From positions 639,395-703,394 of the forward strand of contig JAUJMO010000001.1 of assembly GCA_030446805.1 (NCBI GenBank): a stretch of 64,000 nt of DNA, read 5' to 3'. The first letter of the stretch is position 1. Each line of letters opens with the position of its first letter. The translations under genes were made by a program, and so were the position numbers. Below, one piece after another: positions 11,620-21,362 of the stretch. The stretch comes from Caulobacteraceae bacterium (GTDB lineage Bacteria; Pseudomonadota; Alphaproteobacteria; Caulobacterales; Caulobacteraceae). The notes below the pieces were generated by a model. That model was not told the DNA's origin. It searched no databases and saw only the letters and a program-made list of their open reading frames with translations.

Positions 11620-12993
11620 TCATCCGACCCGGCGCGCACGCTCGCCGGCCTGCACCCCCTTCAGCGCTTCGGCGATGCGGAAGGCGAGCTCCAGCGCCTG
11701 ATCGGCGTTCAGGCGAGGGTCGCAGCTGGTCTGGTAGCGGTCGGAGAGCTCGGCCTCGGACAGGGCGCGCGCGCCGCCCAGGCACTCCGTCACATTCTGT
11801 CCGGTCATCTCCAGGTGGACGCCGCCCGGGTGAACGCCCTCGGCGCGGGCCACCTCGATGAAGGTCTCCAACTCGGACGCGATCCGGTCGAAGGGACGGG
11901 TCTTGAAACCGTTGCCGGCGGTGAAGGTGTTGCCGTGCATGGGGTCGGACGACCACACCACCGCCCTGCCCTCGCGCTTGGTGGCGGCCATGAGCTCGGG
12001 CAGGCGGCTGGCCGCCTTGTCCGCGCCGAACCGGCCGATGAGCGTCAAGCGGCCGGGCTCGTTGGCCGGGTTGAGCGCGTCGATCAGGCGCAGGAGCTCG
12101 TCGGGGGCGAGCGTGGGGCCGCACTTCACGCCTATCGGGTTGGCGATGCCCCGGGCGTACTCCACATGAGCGCCCCCGATCTGGCGCGTGCGTTCGCCGA
12201 TCCAGACCATGTGGGCGCTGGCCGCGTACTGCTGGCCCGTGACCGGATCCGCGCGGGTCAGCGCCTCCTCATAGGGCAGCAGAAGGGCCTCGTGACTGGT
12301 GAAGACGTCGACACGTCGAAGTTCCGGGTGGTTCTCGGGCGTGATGTTGAGCGCGGCCATGAAGGCCAGGCTCTCGGTGATCTTGTCGGCCAGCTCGCGA
12401 TAGCGGGCGGTCGCTGGAGTGCCGGCCACGAAGTCGAGCGTCCAGCCGTGGATGTTGTTCAGGTCCGCATAACCTCCGCCGGCCAGAGCGCGGAGGAGGT
12501 TCAGGCTGGCCGAGGCCTGGGCGTAGGCACGGATCAGGCGCTCGGGATCGGGCGCCCGGGAGGCTGCGTCGAAAGCGGTGTCGTTGACGATGTCGCCCAG
12601 GTAGCTGGGCAAGGTCTCGCCGTTGCGGGTCTCGGTGGGCGTGGAGCGGGGCTTGGCGAATTGGCCGGCGATGCGGCCCACCTTCACCACGGGCTTGCCG
12701 CCCGCGAAGGTGAGCACGAAGGCCATCTGGAGGATAAGGCGGAAGGTGTCGCGGATCAGATCGGCGCTGAACTCCTGGAAGGACTCGGCGCAATCGCCAC
12801 CCTGGAGCAGAAAGGCTCGGCCCTCCGCGACGGCGCCCAGGCTGCGCTTGAGCGCATCGGCCTCCCCGGCCGTCACCAAGGGTGGCAGGGCGCGCAGCCG
12901 CGCTTCGGCGGCCTCCAGCGCGGCGAGGTCGGGGTAGGACGGCAGATGGGAGGCGGGCTTGGCGCGCCAGGAGTTGGGAGACCAGGAACTCAT
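11620..12993 (-). CDS. class II (plant-type) DAHP synthase
   Basis: Condenses phosphoenolpyruvate and erythrose 4-phosphate to 3-deoxy-D-arabino-heptulosonate 7-phosphate, the first step of aromatic amino acid synthesis. At 457 residues it is the plant/mycobacterial type. N-terminal [19 protein letters not shown], the metal-binding [11 protein letters not shown] (Cys68), [14 protein letters not shown], the [11 protein letters not shown]-like segment (here [10 protein letters not shown]), [23 protein letters not shown] and [17 protein letters not shown] are all intact. It sits directly upstream of a chorismate mutase. In mycobacteria, type II DAHP synthases bind and activate their chorismate mutase, so the pair here may also interact (inference). 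Confidence 0.95.
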   Translation of the reverse strand: MSSWSPNSWRAKPASHLPSYPDLAALEAAEARLRALPPLVTAGEADALKRSLGAVAEGRAFLLQGGDCAESFQEFSADLIRDTFRLILQMAFVLTFAGGKPVVKVGRIAGQFAKPRSTPTETRNGETLPSYLGDIVNDTAFDAASRAPDPERLIRAYAQASASLNLLRALAGGGYADLNNIHGWTLDFVAGTPATARYRELADKITESLAFMAALNITPENHPELRRVDVFTSHEALLLPYEEALTRADPVTGQQYAASAHMVWIGERTRQIGGAHVEYARGIANPIGVKCGPTLAPDELLRLIDALNPANEPGRLTLIGRFGADKAASRLPELMAATKREGRAVVWSSDPMHGNTFTAGNGFKTRPFDRIASELETFIEVARAEGVHPGGVHLEMTGQNVTECLGGARALSEAELSDRYQTSCDPRLNADQALELAFRIAEALKGVQAGERARRVG

Positions 12994-13000
12994 CGGGCTC

Positions 13001-14260
13001 TTATAAGGGTTGAAGTTGGTTCGGGTGCAACGGCGGAGGAGCCTCGGCCATGCGGGCGTGCGCACGGGCGACGGCCAGGGCTGCGCACAAGGCGGCCGCC
13101 ACGGCGCCCAGGGCCAGCCACCACTCCTGCCAGATCCCGAAGCTGAGGTTGCCGATGATGAAGTAGGCGGCCGCGGCCGCAGTTGCGGCTCCGGCGGCGG
13201 GCCGGTCGCGCTTGGCCAGGCGCGCCACACTGGCGAGAATCACCCACCAGACAAGAGCGCCGAGCCCCGCGCCGACCGCGCCCAGCTCCAGCCAAAGCTG
13301 TATGGACATGGCGTGCGGATGCAGCGGGATCTCCGGCGAGAAGCTGCGACTTGCGTCCAGGCCCCAGCCGAAGATCGGGCGCTCGGCGATGCGGGCCGCC
13401 GAGAAGGTCCAGATGCTCACCCGAGCCTCCCACGAGGCCGGGAGCACCCTTCCAATGGCTGCGAAGAGGCCCGCCCCGGCGGCGGCCTGCACCAGCCAGG
13501 GTGCGGCCAGCAGCACGACGGCCGCCAGCGCGCCCAGGCCGCGGACGGCCGCGGCCCCGAACCGGAGCACCAGCACATAGCCGAGACCGCCGAGGGCCAG
13601 GGCGATCACGGCCGACTGCTGCTGAAGAACAAAGCCGCCCAGCACGGCGCAGGCCAAAAGTGCGATGGTCAGGACGCGGAGGCGGGTTCGGTTCAAAACC
13701 AGGGCGCAGGGCCACAGCAGCACGGCGGCCACCACCGTGCCCTGCCCCACCTCCCGGGCGGCGATGTCGGGCCGCAGCGGCTCGTCGAAGGTCGCCGTCA
13801 GCCACTGGTACAAGGGCACGCCCACCGCCGCGTCGATCGTCAGAACGGCGGCGATCACGCCCAGCCAGGTCGCCAGCACCGTCACGAACCGCTCCGCCGC
13901 CGAGCCGGACAGCGACGACGCTGCGAACACAACGGCGGCGTAAAGCGGAAGCTGAAAGAGCAGCTTGAGCCCGACCAGATCCTCTATGTCGCCATAGTCC
14001 AGCCCCGTTCGCGACGAGGGGGCGACGGGACTCCAGGCGTAGGTTCCCAAGCCCCAGAGGACCAGGGCGGCGAAGGTCAGCATCTCGAGCCCACCCAGGG
14101 GGCGTTTGGCCCAGAGCGGAAACAGGCACAGCCCCGCGACCGCCAGCAAAGGGCCGAAGCCAAGGGGGCCGAGGTAGGCCATGAGCGGGATCAGGGCGGC
14201 GACCGCGGTCAGCACGACCGCCGCCCACCGGGTGCGCGCCGGGATCCCTGCGGCGATCAT
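13001..14260 (-). CDS. O-antigen ligase/polymerase-like membrane protein
   Basis: A 419-residue polytopic protein with about ten to twelve predicted hydrophobic helices from residue 12 onward. The long periplasmic loop late in the protein holds the Wzy_C/WaaL signature: Arg in [12 protein letters not shown], Pro-x-Phe-Gly-x-Gly in [15 protein letters not shown], and the HPH-type [20 protein letters not shown]. Members join O-antigen or other undecaprenyl-linked glycans to lipid A-core or to proteins. Its ATG overlaps the gor stop (ATGA), so it is translationally coupled to glutathione reductase, an unrelated function. No other glycan genes except glmU are nearby, so the acceptor is unknown. 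Confidence 0.8.
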   Translation of the reverse strand: MIAAGIPARTRWAAVVLTAVAALIPLMAYLGPLGFGPLLAVAGLCLFPLWAKRPLGGLEMLTFAALVLWGLGTYAWSPVAPSSRTGLDYGDIEDLVGLKLLFQLPLYAAVVFAASSLSGSAAERFVTVLATWLGVIAAVLTIDAAVGVPLYQWLTATFDEPLRPDIAAREVGQGTVVAAVLLWPCALVLNRTRLRVLTIALLACAVLGGFVLQQQSAVIALALGGLGYVLVLRFGAAAVRGLGALAAVVLLAAPWLVQAAAGAGLFAAIGRVLPASWEARVSIWTFSAARIAERPIFGWGLDASRSFSPEIPLHPHAMSIQLWLELGAVGAGLGALVWWVILASVARLAKRDRPAAGAATAAAAAYFIIGNLSFGIWQEWWLALGAVAAALCAALAVARAHARMAEAPPPLHPNQLQPL

Positions 14261-15642
14261 GCCATGGTCAGGGTAGGGGGTACGACCTTGTCGCGCATGG
14301 TGACCATCTCCTCCGCCAGGGTGGGGTGGAGCGCGCAGGTGCTGTCCCACTGGGCCTTGGTGACGCCCGCCTTCACCGCGATGGCGGCGAACTGGATCAT
14401 CTCCGGCGCTTCAGGCGCCACGATGTGGGCGCCCAGGATCAGATCGGTGACGGGGTGCACGATCAGTTTCATGAGGCACCGCTCGTCCTGGCCGGTGAAG
14501 GCGTATTTCATGGGCCGGAAGCGGGACATGTACACGTCCACCTGCCCGCCGGTGATCTTGCGGGCTTCCTGCTCGGTCAGGCCCACGGAGCCGATCGGCG
14601 GCTGGGAGAAGACGGCCGTCGGCACCAGTTCGTGGTCGAAGCGCGTGGGGTTGTTCCTGAACTCGGTTTCGGCGAAGGCGGCCCCCTCGCGGATCGCCAC
14701 GGGGGTCAGGTTGATCCGGTCGGTGACGTCGCCCACGGCCCAGACGTGGTCGGCGGCGGTCTTGGAGAAGTCGTCCACCACGATGGCCCCGGCCTCGTTC
14801 AGCTCCACGCCCACGGTCTCCAGGCCCAGGCCCTCGGTGTAGGGGCGGCGGCCGACCGCGAACATGACCACGTCCGCCTCCAGGTGCATGCCGTTGTTCA
14901 GGTGGCTGACGATGCCGTGGTTGGTCTTCTCCAGCCGGTCGTGCTGCGTCCCGAGCACGATGCGGACGCCCCGCTTCTCCACCTCGTCGCTGATGTGGGC
15001 GCGCACGTCCTCGTCGAACCCGCGCAGGATGTTGGCGCCGCGATAGACCAGCGTCGTCTTCACGCCCAGCCCGGCGAAGATGCAGGCGAACTCCACGGCG
15101 ATGTAGCCGCCGCCGGCGATCAGCACGCGTTCAGGCATCTCCTCGATATGGAAAGCCTCGTCGGAGGTGATGGCGTGTTCGATCCCGGGGATGGCTTCGG
15201 GCATCCAGGGGCGGCTGCCCACGGCGACCAGAATCTTCCCGGCCGTGACGCGACGGCCGCTCTTCTCCAGCTCCACCGTGTGCGCCCCGGCGATGCGGGC
15301 GCGCTCGTGAATGAGGTCGGCTCCGGCCTTGTTGAGATTGTTGACGTAGATGCCGGACAGCCGTGCGATCTCGATGTCGCGGGTCTCGTTGAAGCCGGGC
15401 CAGTCGAAGGTGGTCTGGGCCGGCGACCAGCCATAGCCTTCGGCCGTCTTGAATTGCCGCGAGAACTCGCTGGCGTAGACCATGAACTTCTTGGGCACGC
15501 AGCCGCGGATCACGCAGGTGCCGCCCACGCGGCTTTCTTCCGCGATGGCCACGCGCGCGCCCGAAAGGGCCGCCAGCCGGGCGGCCCGAACCCCCCCCGA
15601 GCCGGCGCCGATGACGAAAAGGTCGTAGTCGTATTCAGCCAA
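14257..15642 (-). CDS. gor: glutathione-disulfide reductase
   Basis: An FAD enzyme that reduces GSSG with NADPH. The 461 residues have the FAD motif GAGSGGVRAAR at 12-22, the redox disulfide GGTCVIRGCVPKK (Cys43/Cys48), the NADPH-binding GGGYIAVEFACIFAGLG near 174, the second FAD segment VWAVGDVTDR, and the C-terminal ALHPTLAEE with the catalytic His near 439. These features separate it from lipoamide dehydrogenase and mercuric reductase. It lies 17 bases downstream of rpiA in the same direction and overlaps the next gene by ATGA. NADPH from icd and GSH recycling would support the stress functions encoded further on. Confidence 0.93.
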   Translation of the reverse strand: MAEYDYDLFVIGAGSGGVRAARLAALSGARVAIAEESRVGGTCVIRGCVPKKFMVYASEFSRQFKTAEGYGWSPAQTTFDWPGFNETRDIEIARLSGIYVNNLNKAGADLIHERARIAGAHTVELEKSGRRVTAGKILVAVGSRPWMPEAIPGIEHAITSDEAFHIEEMPERVLIAGGGYIAVEFACIFAGLGVKTTLVYRGANILRGFDEDVRAHISDEVEKRGVRIVLGTQHDRLEKTNHGIVSHLNNGMHLEADVVMFAVGRRPYTEGLGLETVGVELNEAGAIVVDDFSKTAADHVWAVGDVTDRINLTPVAIREGAAFAETEFRNNPTRFDHELVPTAVFSQPPIGSVGLTEQEARKITGGQVDVYMSRFRPMKYAFTGQDERCLMKLIVHPVTDLILGAHIVAPEAPEMIQFAAIAVKAGVTKAQWDSTCALHPTLAEEMVTMRDKVVPPTLTMA

Positions 15643-15659
15643 GCGGGGCTCCGTTCATG

Positions 15660-16355
15660 TCAGGACGCGAGCCGCAGGACCCCGTCGTTCGTGCCGATCA
15701 GGGCCTCATCAGCAAGGCCCAGGAAGAGGCCGTGCTCGATCACGCCCGTGATCCCCTTCAGGGTGCGGGCGAGACGGTGGGCGTCGACCACCGCGCCGCA
15801 CGGGAGGTCGTAGATGGGGTTGCCGCCGTCGGACGTCACGGGCTTGGCGCCGCTCTGCCGCAGGCGGGGCGCGGCCTCGCAGCCCAGCGCGGCCACGGCA
15901 TGGGCGATGCGGCGGGCCGTGACGGCGTGGCCGAAGCCGACCACCTCGACGGGAAGGGGGAAGCGTCCCAGCTGGGCGACCCGCTTGGCGGCGTCGGCGA
16001 TCACCACTCGGCGACGGGCGGCCTCCCACACCAGCTTCTCCCGGAGCAGGGCTCCGCCGCCGCCCTTGATTATGTCCAGCCCGGGGCCGATCTCGTCGGC
16101 TCCGTCCACCACCAGATCGATCTCGCCCGCTTCGTCCAGATCGATCAGCGGGAGGGCGCCCGCCGCGGCCAGTTCGGCCGTGGCCTTGGACGTCGGCACG
16201 CCGCGGATGCGCAGACCCTCCACGGCCGCGCGTCGTGCAAGCGCACGGATGAAAAAGGCGGCCGTGGAGCCGGTCCCCAGGCCCACCACCATCCGGTCCT
16301 CGACGAGGGCGGCGGCCACCTCGCCAGCGGCGCGCTTCTGATCCTCGGCGATCAC
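15660..16355 (-). CDS. rpiA: ribose-5-phosphate isomerase A
   Basis: Interconverts ribose 5-phosphate and ribulose 5-phosphate in the pentose phosphate pathway. At 231 residues it shows [12 protein letters not shown] near residue 25, the catalytic-acid region [41 protein letters not shown], and [10 protein letters not shown] (here [10 protein letters not shown]). Its ATG overlaps the glmU stop by four bases, so it is coupled to glmU and cotranscribed with gor. Pathway partners are not adjacent. Confidence 0.95.
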   Translation of the reverse strand: MIAEDQKRAAGEVAAALVEDRMVVGLGTGSTAAFFIRALARRAAVEGLRIRGVPTSKATAELAAAGALPLIDLDEAGEIDLVVDGADEIGPGLDIIKGGGGALLREKLVWEAARRRVVIADAAKRVAQLGRFPLPVEVVGFGHAVTARRIAHAVAALGCEAAPRLRQSGAKPVTSDGGNPIYDLPCGAVVDAHRLARTLKGITGVIEHGLFLGLADEALIGTNDGVLRLAS

Positions 16356-17701
16356 CTGGCGGCCTTTTCGGCGCGCTTGCGATGGCGAAAGGCGGCGGCC
16401 CAGCCGGGCTTCTCGACCTGCGGCGAGCGTTCCAGCGCCAGAGCGTCCGGGGGCACGTCGCGCGTGATCACCGAGCCTGAGCCCGTCATGGCGCCGGCCC
16501 CGATGGTGACGGGGGCGACCAGGGCGCAGTCGGACCCCACGAACGCGCCCTCCCCCACCACGGTGCGATGTTTGAAGACGCCATCGTAATTGCAGAAGAT
16601 CACGCCCGCGCCGATGTTGGCCCGGGGCCCCACCTCGCCGTCGCCCAGATAGGCCAGGTGGTTGGCCTTGGCCCCCTGCCCCAGGCTCACGTTCTTGACC
16701 TCGACGAAGTTGCCGACATGGGCCGCCTCCCCGATATCGGCGCCCGGGCGCAACCGGGCGTAGGGCCCCACAAGGGCGCCCGAGCGCACCACCGCCCCCT
16801 CCAGATGACTAAAGGCGCGGATGGTCGCCCCGGCCTCGACCCGGACCCTGGGACCGAACACCACGTTCGGCTCGACGGAGACGCCGCCGGCCAGCTCCGT
16901 GTCGTGGGCGAAGAAGACCGTCTCGGGCGCGACCATGTGCACGCCGGCCTCCAAGGCGCGGCTGCGGCGAACCTCCTGGAACAGGCGCTCCGCGACGGCC
17001 AGCTCGACCTGGCTGTTCACGCCCATGACCACCGCCTCCGGGGCCGACGCGGTGCGGGCGGTGAGACCGCCCGCGCGCGCCAGGCTCACCACGTCCGTGA
17101 GGTAATACTCGCCCTTGGCGTTGTTGTTGCGAACCTCTGCCAGGAGCTCGAACAAGAGGGGCGCGGAGGCGGCGATCACGCCCGAATTGCAATAGTGGAC
17201 GGTGCGCTCGATCTCGTTGGCGTCCTTGGCCTCCACGATCCGAAGCAGGGCGCCGTCCCCGCCCAGGATGAGGCGGCCGTAGGCGGCGGGATGGGCCGCC
17301 TCGAAGCCCAGCACGGCGACCTCCGTTCCGGCCGCACGCAATTCGAACAGGGGCAGAACCGCCTCGGCCGTGAACAGGGGCGTGTCGGCGTAGGTGACCA
17401 CCACGTCGCCGTCGAAGCCGGCCAGCGCCGGCTCGGCCGCGCGCACGGCGTGGCCCGTGCCCAAGGGCGGATCCTGGATGGCGACGGAGGTCTCGCCCAG
17501 CCGCTGCGTCGCGTGTTCGATCACGGCCGGGCTGTGGGGACCGGCCACCACCACGATCTTCTCGCAGCCCAGGTTCTCGGCCAGGTCGATGGCGTGGTCC
17601 AGCATGGTGCGCCCGCCCACGGGGTGCAGCACCTTGGGCAGGGGCGACTTCATGCGCGTGCCTTGGCCGGCGGCGAGGATCACGGCGGCGCGTCGGGTCA
17701 T
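16352..17701 (-). CDS. glmU: bifunctional GlmU (GlcNAc-1-P uridyltransferase / GlcN-1-P acetyltransferase)
   Basis: Makes UDP-GlcNAc for peptidoglycan and lipid A. The N-terminal half of the 449 residues is the nucleotidyltransferase ([20 protein letters not shown] at about 8-27, then [10 protein letters not shown] and YADTPLF). From about residue 250 a left-handed parallel beta-helix of hexapeptide repeats forms the acetyltransferase, with the active-site region [14 protein letters not shown]. The start chosen is the ATG giving [14 protein letters not shown]; the open frame extends further upstream without motifs. It is first in the overlapped series glmU-rpiA-gor-O-antigen-ligase-like gene. 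Confidence 0.96.
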   Translation of the reverse strand: MTRRAAVILAAGQGTRMKSPLPKVLHPVGGRTMLDHAIDLAENLGCEKIVVVAGPHSPAVIEHATQRLGETSVAIQDPPLGTGHAVRAAEPALAGFDGDVVVTYADTPLFTAEAVLPLFELRAAGTEVAVLGFEAAHPAAYGRLILGGDGALLRIVEAKDANEIERTVHYCNSGVIAASAPLLFELLAEVRNNNAKGEYYLTDVVSLARAGGLTARTASAPEAVVMGVNSQVELAVAERLFQEVRRSRALEAGVHMVAPETVFFAHDTELAGGVSVEPNVVFGPRVRVEAGATIRAFSHLEGAVVRSGALVGPYARLRPGADIGEAAHVGNFVEVKNVSLGQGAKANHLAYLGDGEVGPRANIGAGVIFCNYDGVFKHRTVVGEGAFVGSDCALVAPVTIGAGAMTGSGSVITRDVPPDALALERSPQVEKPGWAAAFRHRKRAEKAAR

Positions 17702-17801
17702 GAGGGCTGCTCTGGCGGAGGCGCGCCCAAGCTGCGGGCCCGCGCGACTTAGCCCATCGGGCCCCCGCCCCGAAACCCCCGGCCGCTCGGGACGGAGTCG
17801 C

Positions 17802-17830
17802 TTGCGGCTGAGCGGGGGCGTCGCTATACC
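17802..17830 (+). promoter_or_regulatory. sigma-70 type promoter for tRNA-Val
   Basis: TTGCGG and TATACC separated by exactly 17 bases, ending 19 bases before the tRNA 5' end. This spacing and the tRNA immediately downstream support a housekeeping promoter. Confidence 0.65.
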
Positions 17831-17849
17831 GCCGGTCCGCACGGCGGCC

Positions 17850-17924
17850 GGATGCGTAGCTCAGCGGGAGAGCACCTCGTTCACACCGAGGGGGTCACAG
17901 GTTCAATCCCTGTCGCATCCACCA
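17850..17924 (+). tRNA. tRNA-Val (anticodon CAC)
   Basis: A 75-nt cloverleaf. The acceptor stem GGATGCG/CGCATCC is fully paired. The anticodon stem CCTCG/CGAGG encloses the loop TTCACAC, so the anticodon is CAC (reads GTG valine codons). The T-arm contains GGTTCAATCC, and the CCA end is encoded at 17922-17924. No integrase or direct repeat of its 3' end is visible nearby. Confidence 0.95.
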
Positions 17925-18233
17925 CCGCTTTCCAGGCAGGCCAAGCACATAGCCGTTCACTAACGCGGAGCCGGTAAGAGGCGCGGAGCGGCTCGCTTCC
18001 AAATCGCTGCTAACGAACGACAACTCAGCCATGATTCGCCGGCCGGAAGGCTGTCAGGCTGACCGAGCGCTGCAGCGATCCAGGGCAAATGCTCAGGCCG
18101 TCATGGCCTATAGGTTCCCACGAGAGCGTGCGGCCGATCGCCTCTTGTTCGCGTGTCTGGCGAGTTGTCGCTTGTTCACCGCCCGATTTGCAGGTTCATG
18201 CTGGGCTGGAGAATAAAGACACAGGGGGCTCCC
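17925..18233. other. 309-base gap without a recognisable gene
   Basis: Leader region between tRNA-Val and the subtilase gene. Short open frames are present in several phases, but none has a ribosome-binding site and recognisable motif together. It presumably holds the subtilase promoter; no box could be assigned with confidence. Confidence 0.4.
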
Positions 18234-20228
18234 ATGATTGGCCATCAAATGCTTACGGCTGGCGGGCGGGCGATGACCGTCGAGCCCGGGGCGGCCGGGG
18301 GGCCCACGATCGCCTCTGGCGGGCCCGCTTATGTGGCGGGAGAAATCCTTGTCCAGTTCAGCCCCGGAGCCGATGCGGCGGCGCGTAGCGCGGCGCTTTC
18401 CGCGATCGGAGGGGGCGTGGCCGAAGTGCTGCGCGGCAGCCCGGGCGCCGCCGAGGGCCTGCTGACTCGCGTGAGCTTCGCGCCGGGCCTGAGCGTGGAG
18501 CAGGCGGCCGAGATCCTGTCCAAACTGCCCGGCGTCAGCTTCGCCGAGCCCAACTACATCCAGACCGTCCAGGCCACGAGCGACGACCCTGCCTACACCA
18601 GCGGCCAGCTCTGGGGCATGTACGGGGACGGAACCTCGCCGGCCAACCAGTTCGGCAGCCAGTCGGGCGAGGCCTGGGCCGCCGGCCACATCGGCTCCAC
18701 CAAGGTCGCCATCGGCGTGATCGACTCCGGCGTCGATTACACCCATGCCGACCTTTACCTGAACATCTGGCTGAACCAGGGCGAGATCCCGGTCGAGCTC
18801 CGGAGCCTGCTGACCGATACGGACGGCGACAACCTCATCAGCTTCCGCGACCTGAACCAGTCCGCCAATTCCGCATACGTCAGCGACATCAACGGGAACG
18901 GCCGCATCGACGCGGGCGACCTTCTGAACGATGTCCGCTGGGAGAACGGGATCAACGAGGACGGCAACATCGACGCCAACGGCCGAGCCTATGTCGACGA
19001 TCTGATCGGCTGGGACTTCGTCAACGGCGACAACGACCCGTACGACGACAACAACCACGGCACCCACGTCTCCGGAACCATCGCCGGAATGGGCGGCAAC
19101 GGGGCGGGCGTGGCCGGGGTCGCCTGGGCCACGCAGATCGTCGGTTTGAAGTTCCTGTCCGACACGGGTTCGGGCTCCACCTCGGGCGCCATCCTGGCGG
19201 TGGATTACTTCACCAACATGTCCAAGGCCGCGGGCGGGGTGGACTTCGCGGCCACCAACAACAGCTGGGGCGGCGGCGGATTCTCGCAGGCGCTGCTCGA
19301 CTCAATCGGCCGCGGCGCGCTGAGCGAGATCCTGTTCGTGGCCGCGGCGGGCAATGGCGGCCGGGACGGCGTGGGCGACGACAACGACAGCACCGCCAAC
19401 TACCCGTCCAACTACGACACCACCGCCATCGCCGGCTACGACGCGGTTATCGCCGTGGCCTCCATCACCAGCTCGGGCTCGCTGTCCTCCTTCTCGAACT
19501 ACGGCGCCACCACGGTCGACTTGGGCGCCCCGGGTTCGTCGATCTATTCGACCCTGCCGGGCGGCACCTACGGCACCTTCAGCGGCACCTCCATGGCGAC
19601 CCCGCACGTTGCGGGCGCCCTTGCGCTCTTCTCCGCCATGGCGGGCGCCGGCGCGTCCGCGGCCGCGATCAAGGCCGAGCTGCTGGGCTCGGCCGCGGCG
19701 ACCGCATCCTTGACGGGCAAGACGGTGACCAACGGGCGGCTCGACGTCGGCAACCTGATGGATCTGTCGGCCCCGCCGCCTCCGCCGCCCGGACCCAACC
19801 TGATTTACGGCACGACGGGCAACGATGTGGTGACCGGAACCACGGCCGCCGACAAGATCTGGGGCATCCCGGCCGATGGGACCCATCTCGGGCGCGGAAC
19901 GGTGGATCGGCTCGGCGGAAACGGCGGCGCGGACGTCTTCGTCTTCGGCGACTCGCGCGGTCGCTTCTACGACGACGGGAGCGGCAAGTCGGCCGGCACG
20001 TCCGACTATGCAGTGATCACCGATTGGGGCTCGGACGACAAGATCCAGCTCTTCGGAACCGCTTCCGCCTATTTCCAGAAGACGGTCACGATCGGCTCCG
20101 ACTCCGGGATGGGCATCTATCACGACAGCAACGGCAACGGACGCCTGGACACCCGCGACGAGCTGATTGGGATTGTGAAGGACGTAACGACTCCGTTGGG
20201 CTCCAGCGCCTTCGAGTTCGTGATCTGA
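18234..20228 (+). CDS. secreted subtilisin-like serine protease with type I secretion-type C-terminus
   Basis: A 664-residue S8 peptidase. Residues 30-115 resemble an inhibitor/propeptide domain (GEILVQFSPGADAAAR to PGVSFAEPNYIQ). The catalytic triad is Asp in VAIGVIDSGVDYTHADL (about 163), His in NNHGTHVSGTIAG (about 276) and Ser in FSGTSMATPHVAGALAL (about 451), with the oxyanion Asn in AAAGNGG. Between Asp and His lies an unusual insert with three calcium-loop-like segments (DTDGDNLISFRDL, DINGNGRIDAGDL, EDGNIDANG), and a fourth (DSNGNGRLDTRDEL) lies near the end. After a proline linker, the last 140 residues (GTTGNDVVTGTTAADKIWG, GGNGGADVFVFGD, ITDWGSDDKIQLFG) resemble the C-terminal targeting region of RTX/serralysin exoproteins. 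There is no Sec signal, which fits type I export. The ABC/MFP secretion genes are not in the window. Confidence 0.9.
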   Translation: MIGHQMLTAGGRAMTVEPGAAGGPTIASGGPAYVAGEILVQFSPGADAAARSAALSAIGGGVAEVLRGSPGAAEGLLTRVSFAPGLSVEQAAEILSKLPGVSFAEPNYIQTVQATSDDPAYTSGQLWGMYGDGTSPANQFGSQSGEAWAAGHIGSTKVAIGVIDSGVDYTHADLYLNIWLNQGEIPVELRSLLTDTDGDNLISFRDLNQSANSAYVSDINGNGRIDAGDLLNDVRWENGINEDGNIDANGRAYVDDLIGWDFVNGDNDPYDDNNHGTHVSGTIAGMGGNGAGVAGVAWATQIVGLKFLSDTGSGSTSGAILAVDYFTNMSKAAGGVDFAATNNSWGGGGFSQALLDSIGRGALSEILFVAAAGNGGRDGVGDDNDSTANYPSNYDTTAIAGYDAVIAVASITSSGSLSSFSNYGATTVDLGAPGSSIYSTLPGGTYGTFSGTSMATPHVAGALALFSAMAGAGASAAAIKAELLGSAAATASLTGKTVTNGRLDVGNLMDLSAPPPPPPGPNLIYGTTGNDVVTGTTAADKIWGIPADGTHLGRGTVDRLGGNGGADVFVFGDSRGRFYDDGSGKSAGTSDYAVITDWGSDDKIQLFGTASAYFQKTVTIGSDSGMGIYHDSNGNGRLDTRDELIGIVKDVTTPLGSSAFEFVI

Positions 20229-20239
20229 GCCAGGAGCAA

Positions 20240-20255
20240 CAGGCGAAAGCGCCTG
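20240..20255 (+). terminator. weak hairpin after the subtilase gene
   Basis: CAGGCG and CGCCTG pair perfectly around an AAAG tetraloop 12 bases past the stop. No T-run follows, so termination is doubtful. Confidence 0.3.
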
Positions 20256-20450
20256 AGGCGTCGAATGATCGGTTTAGGCGGGGATCTCCGACGCCAAGGT
20301 CGCAAGTTCCGAGCAGCTGGCGAGCCTGGACGGCGCTGGCCCGTCGCCAGTTGGGGGGACGCGCGACCGGCCGCCTTGCGGTTCTGTCGAGACGCGCCCC
20401 CCCCGCTTAGACCGATGCGTTCCTTGGTTGCGCGTGCACCCTCACCCTAC

Positions 20451-21041
20451 TCAGTGAGCATGGCGCGGCTCGGAGAGCTTCGCGAGCGCGTTCGCGTACT
20501 CCCGGGCCTTCGCCCGCAGAGCTTCGCTGCCGTGCATCGCCTCGGTTAATAGGCTGGCGCTGTCCCGCATGACGCCGCGGGTCACGGCCTCGATCTCGGC
20601 TTGTCGGCGCGCCTCCTGTAGCTCATGAGCTCGCCAGACCAAGCGGATCTGGAAGGCCAGGAGCCGCCAGTTCACCGGCTTCGTGAAGAAGGCCGTCGCA
20701 CCTAGATCGAACGCGCGTTCAACCTCCGTCACATCCTCCCGCTCGGTCCCGACGATGATCGGCGTGTATTCGGTGAGCGGCTCTGACCGAAGGCGCTCCA
20801 GCAGCGTGAAGCCCGCCGATCGCGCGAACGCTAGGTCGATGAGGATGACATTGAACGGGCCCTCCAGAAGCTTGCCTCGCGCCTCTTCGCCGCTCGTAGC
20901 GGTGATCACGTCATGGGCGTCGCTGGCCAGATGGACCTTGGCGAACGCGCTCAGGACGGAGTCATCGGTGACAAAGAGCGGGCGCATCGTGCGGCCACAA
21001 CTCTCGAAGGTCCTCAGGTCAGTGCCGGCCAGGGCGGACAT
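20451..21041 (-). CDS. response regulator receiver protein with helical C-terminus
   Basis: A 196-residue protein whose residues about 20-130 form a receiver domain. It has acidic TDD at the start of the domain (25-27), the phosphoacceptor Asp69 in VILIDLAF, the switch Thr near 98 (IIVGTER) and Lys near 121 in FFTKPVNW. The C-terminal 70 residues are helical and charged (RLVWRAHELQEARRQAEIEA) with no DNA-binding or enzymatic motif. It is therefore a single-domain-type regulator that probably acts through protein contacts. No kinase gene is adjacent. It lacks the sigma-like N-terminal domain of PhyR, so it is not the missing partner of the EcfG/NepR pair further downstream. A later in-frame ATG (at the MRPLFVTDDS segment) is a possible alternative start. 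Confidence 0.8.
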   Translation of the reverse strand: MSALAGTDLRTFESCGRTMRPLFVTDDSVLSAFAKVHLASDAHDVITATSGEEARGKLLEGPFNVILIDLAFARSAGFTLLERLRSEPLTEYTPIIVGTEREDVTEVERAFDLGATAFFTKPVNWRLLAFQIRLVWRAHELQEARRQAEIEAVTRGVMRDSASLLTEAMHGSEALRAKAREYANALAKLSEPRHAH

Positions 21042-21064
21042 TGACCCATGTTGTCACGCCCAGC

Positions 21065-21330
21065 TTAACCGTCTGTGTTCACCAACCTGCCCAGCATCCG
21101 GCCCTCCACCCACTTCACGGGAGCCCTGAGGACGGCGAACTCTCCCGCCAGCTCGCCTGACGTCCGACCCTGTCCGTTTCGTTGATGAACACGCCGCCCG
21201 CACTCTCCAACGCCCGGCGCATGGCGGCAACCGTCGTCGCATCGGCGAATACTCCGCCTCCTCCATCGCCCTCAGCCTCCTGATCTCGACAGCCTGCGGC
21301 TGGAGCACCCGGGCGCCGCGGCCACCGCCT
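21065..21330 (-). pseudogene. decayed HTH-type (XRE-like) regulator fragment
   Basis: One minus-strand frame reads FADATTVAAMRRALESAGGVFINE, the second half of the helix-turn-helix plus linker common in small XRE regulators, which continues with ENGxGxGVRLR. Here the frame is lost after FINE: the continuation NGQGRTSGELAGEFAVLRAP is found one frame over and runs to a TAA at 21065. A single missing A in the run at about 21183 would restore it. Upstream, the N-terminal half of the HTH is not recognisable in any frame. So this is a frameshifted, 5'-truncated remnant. It occupies the 320-base space between the response regulator and the flavin reductase. Confidence 0.4.
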
Positions 21331-21362
21331 GACAGGCAAGCTTCGCCCACCCGGCTCCCGCC

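Noticed and set aside
20451-21041. Response regulator as PhyR of the general stress response
   Set aside because: It lacks the sigma-like N-terminal domain required to bind NepR.
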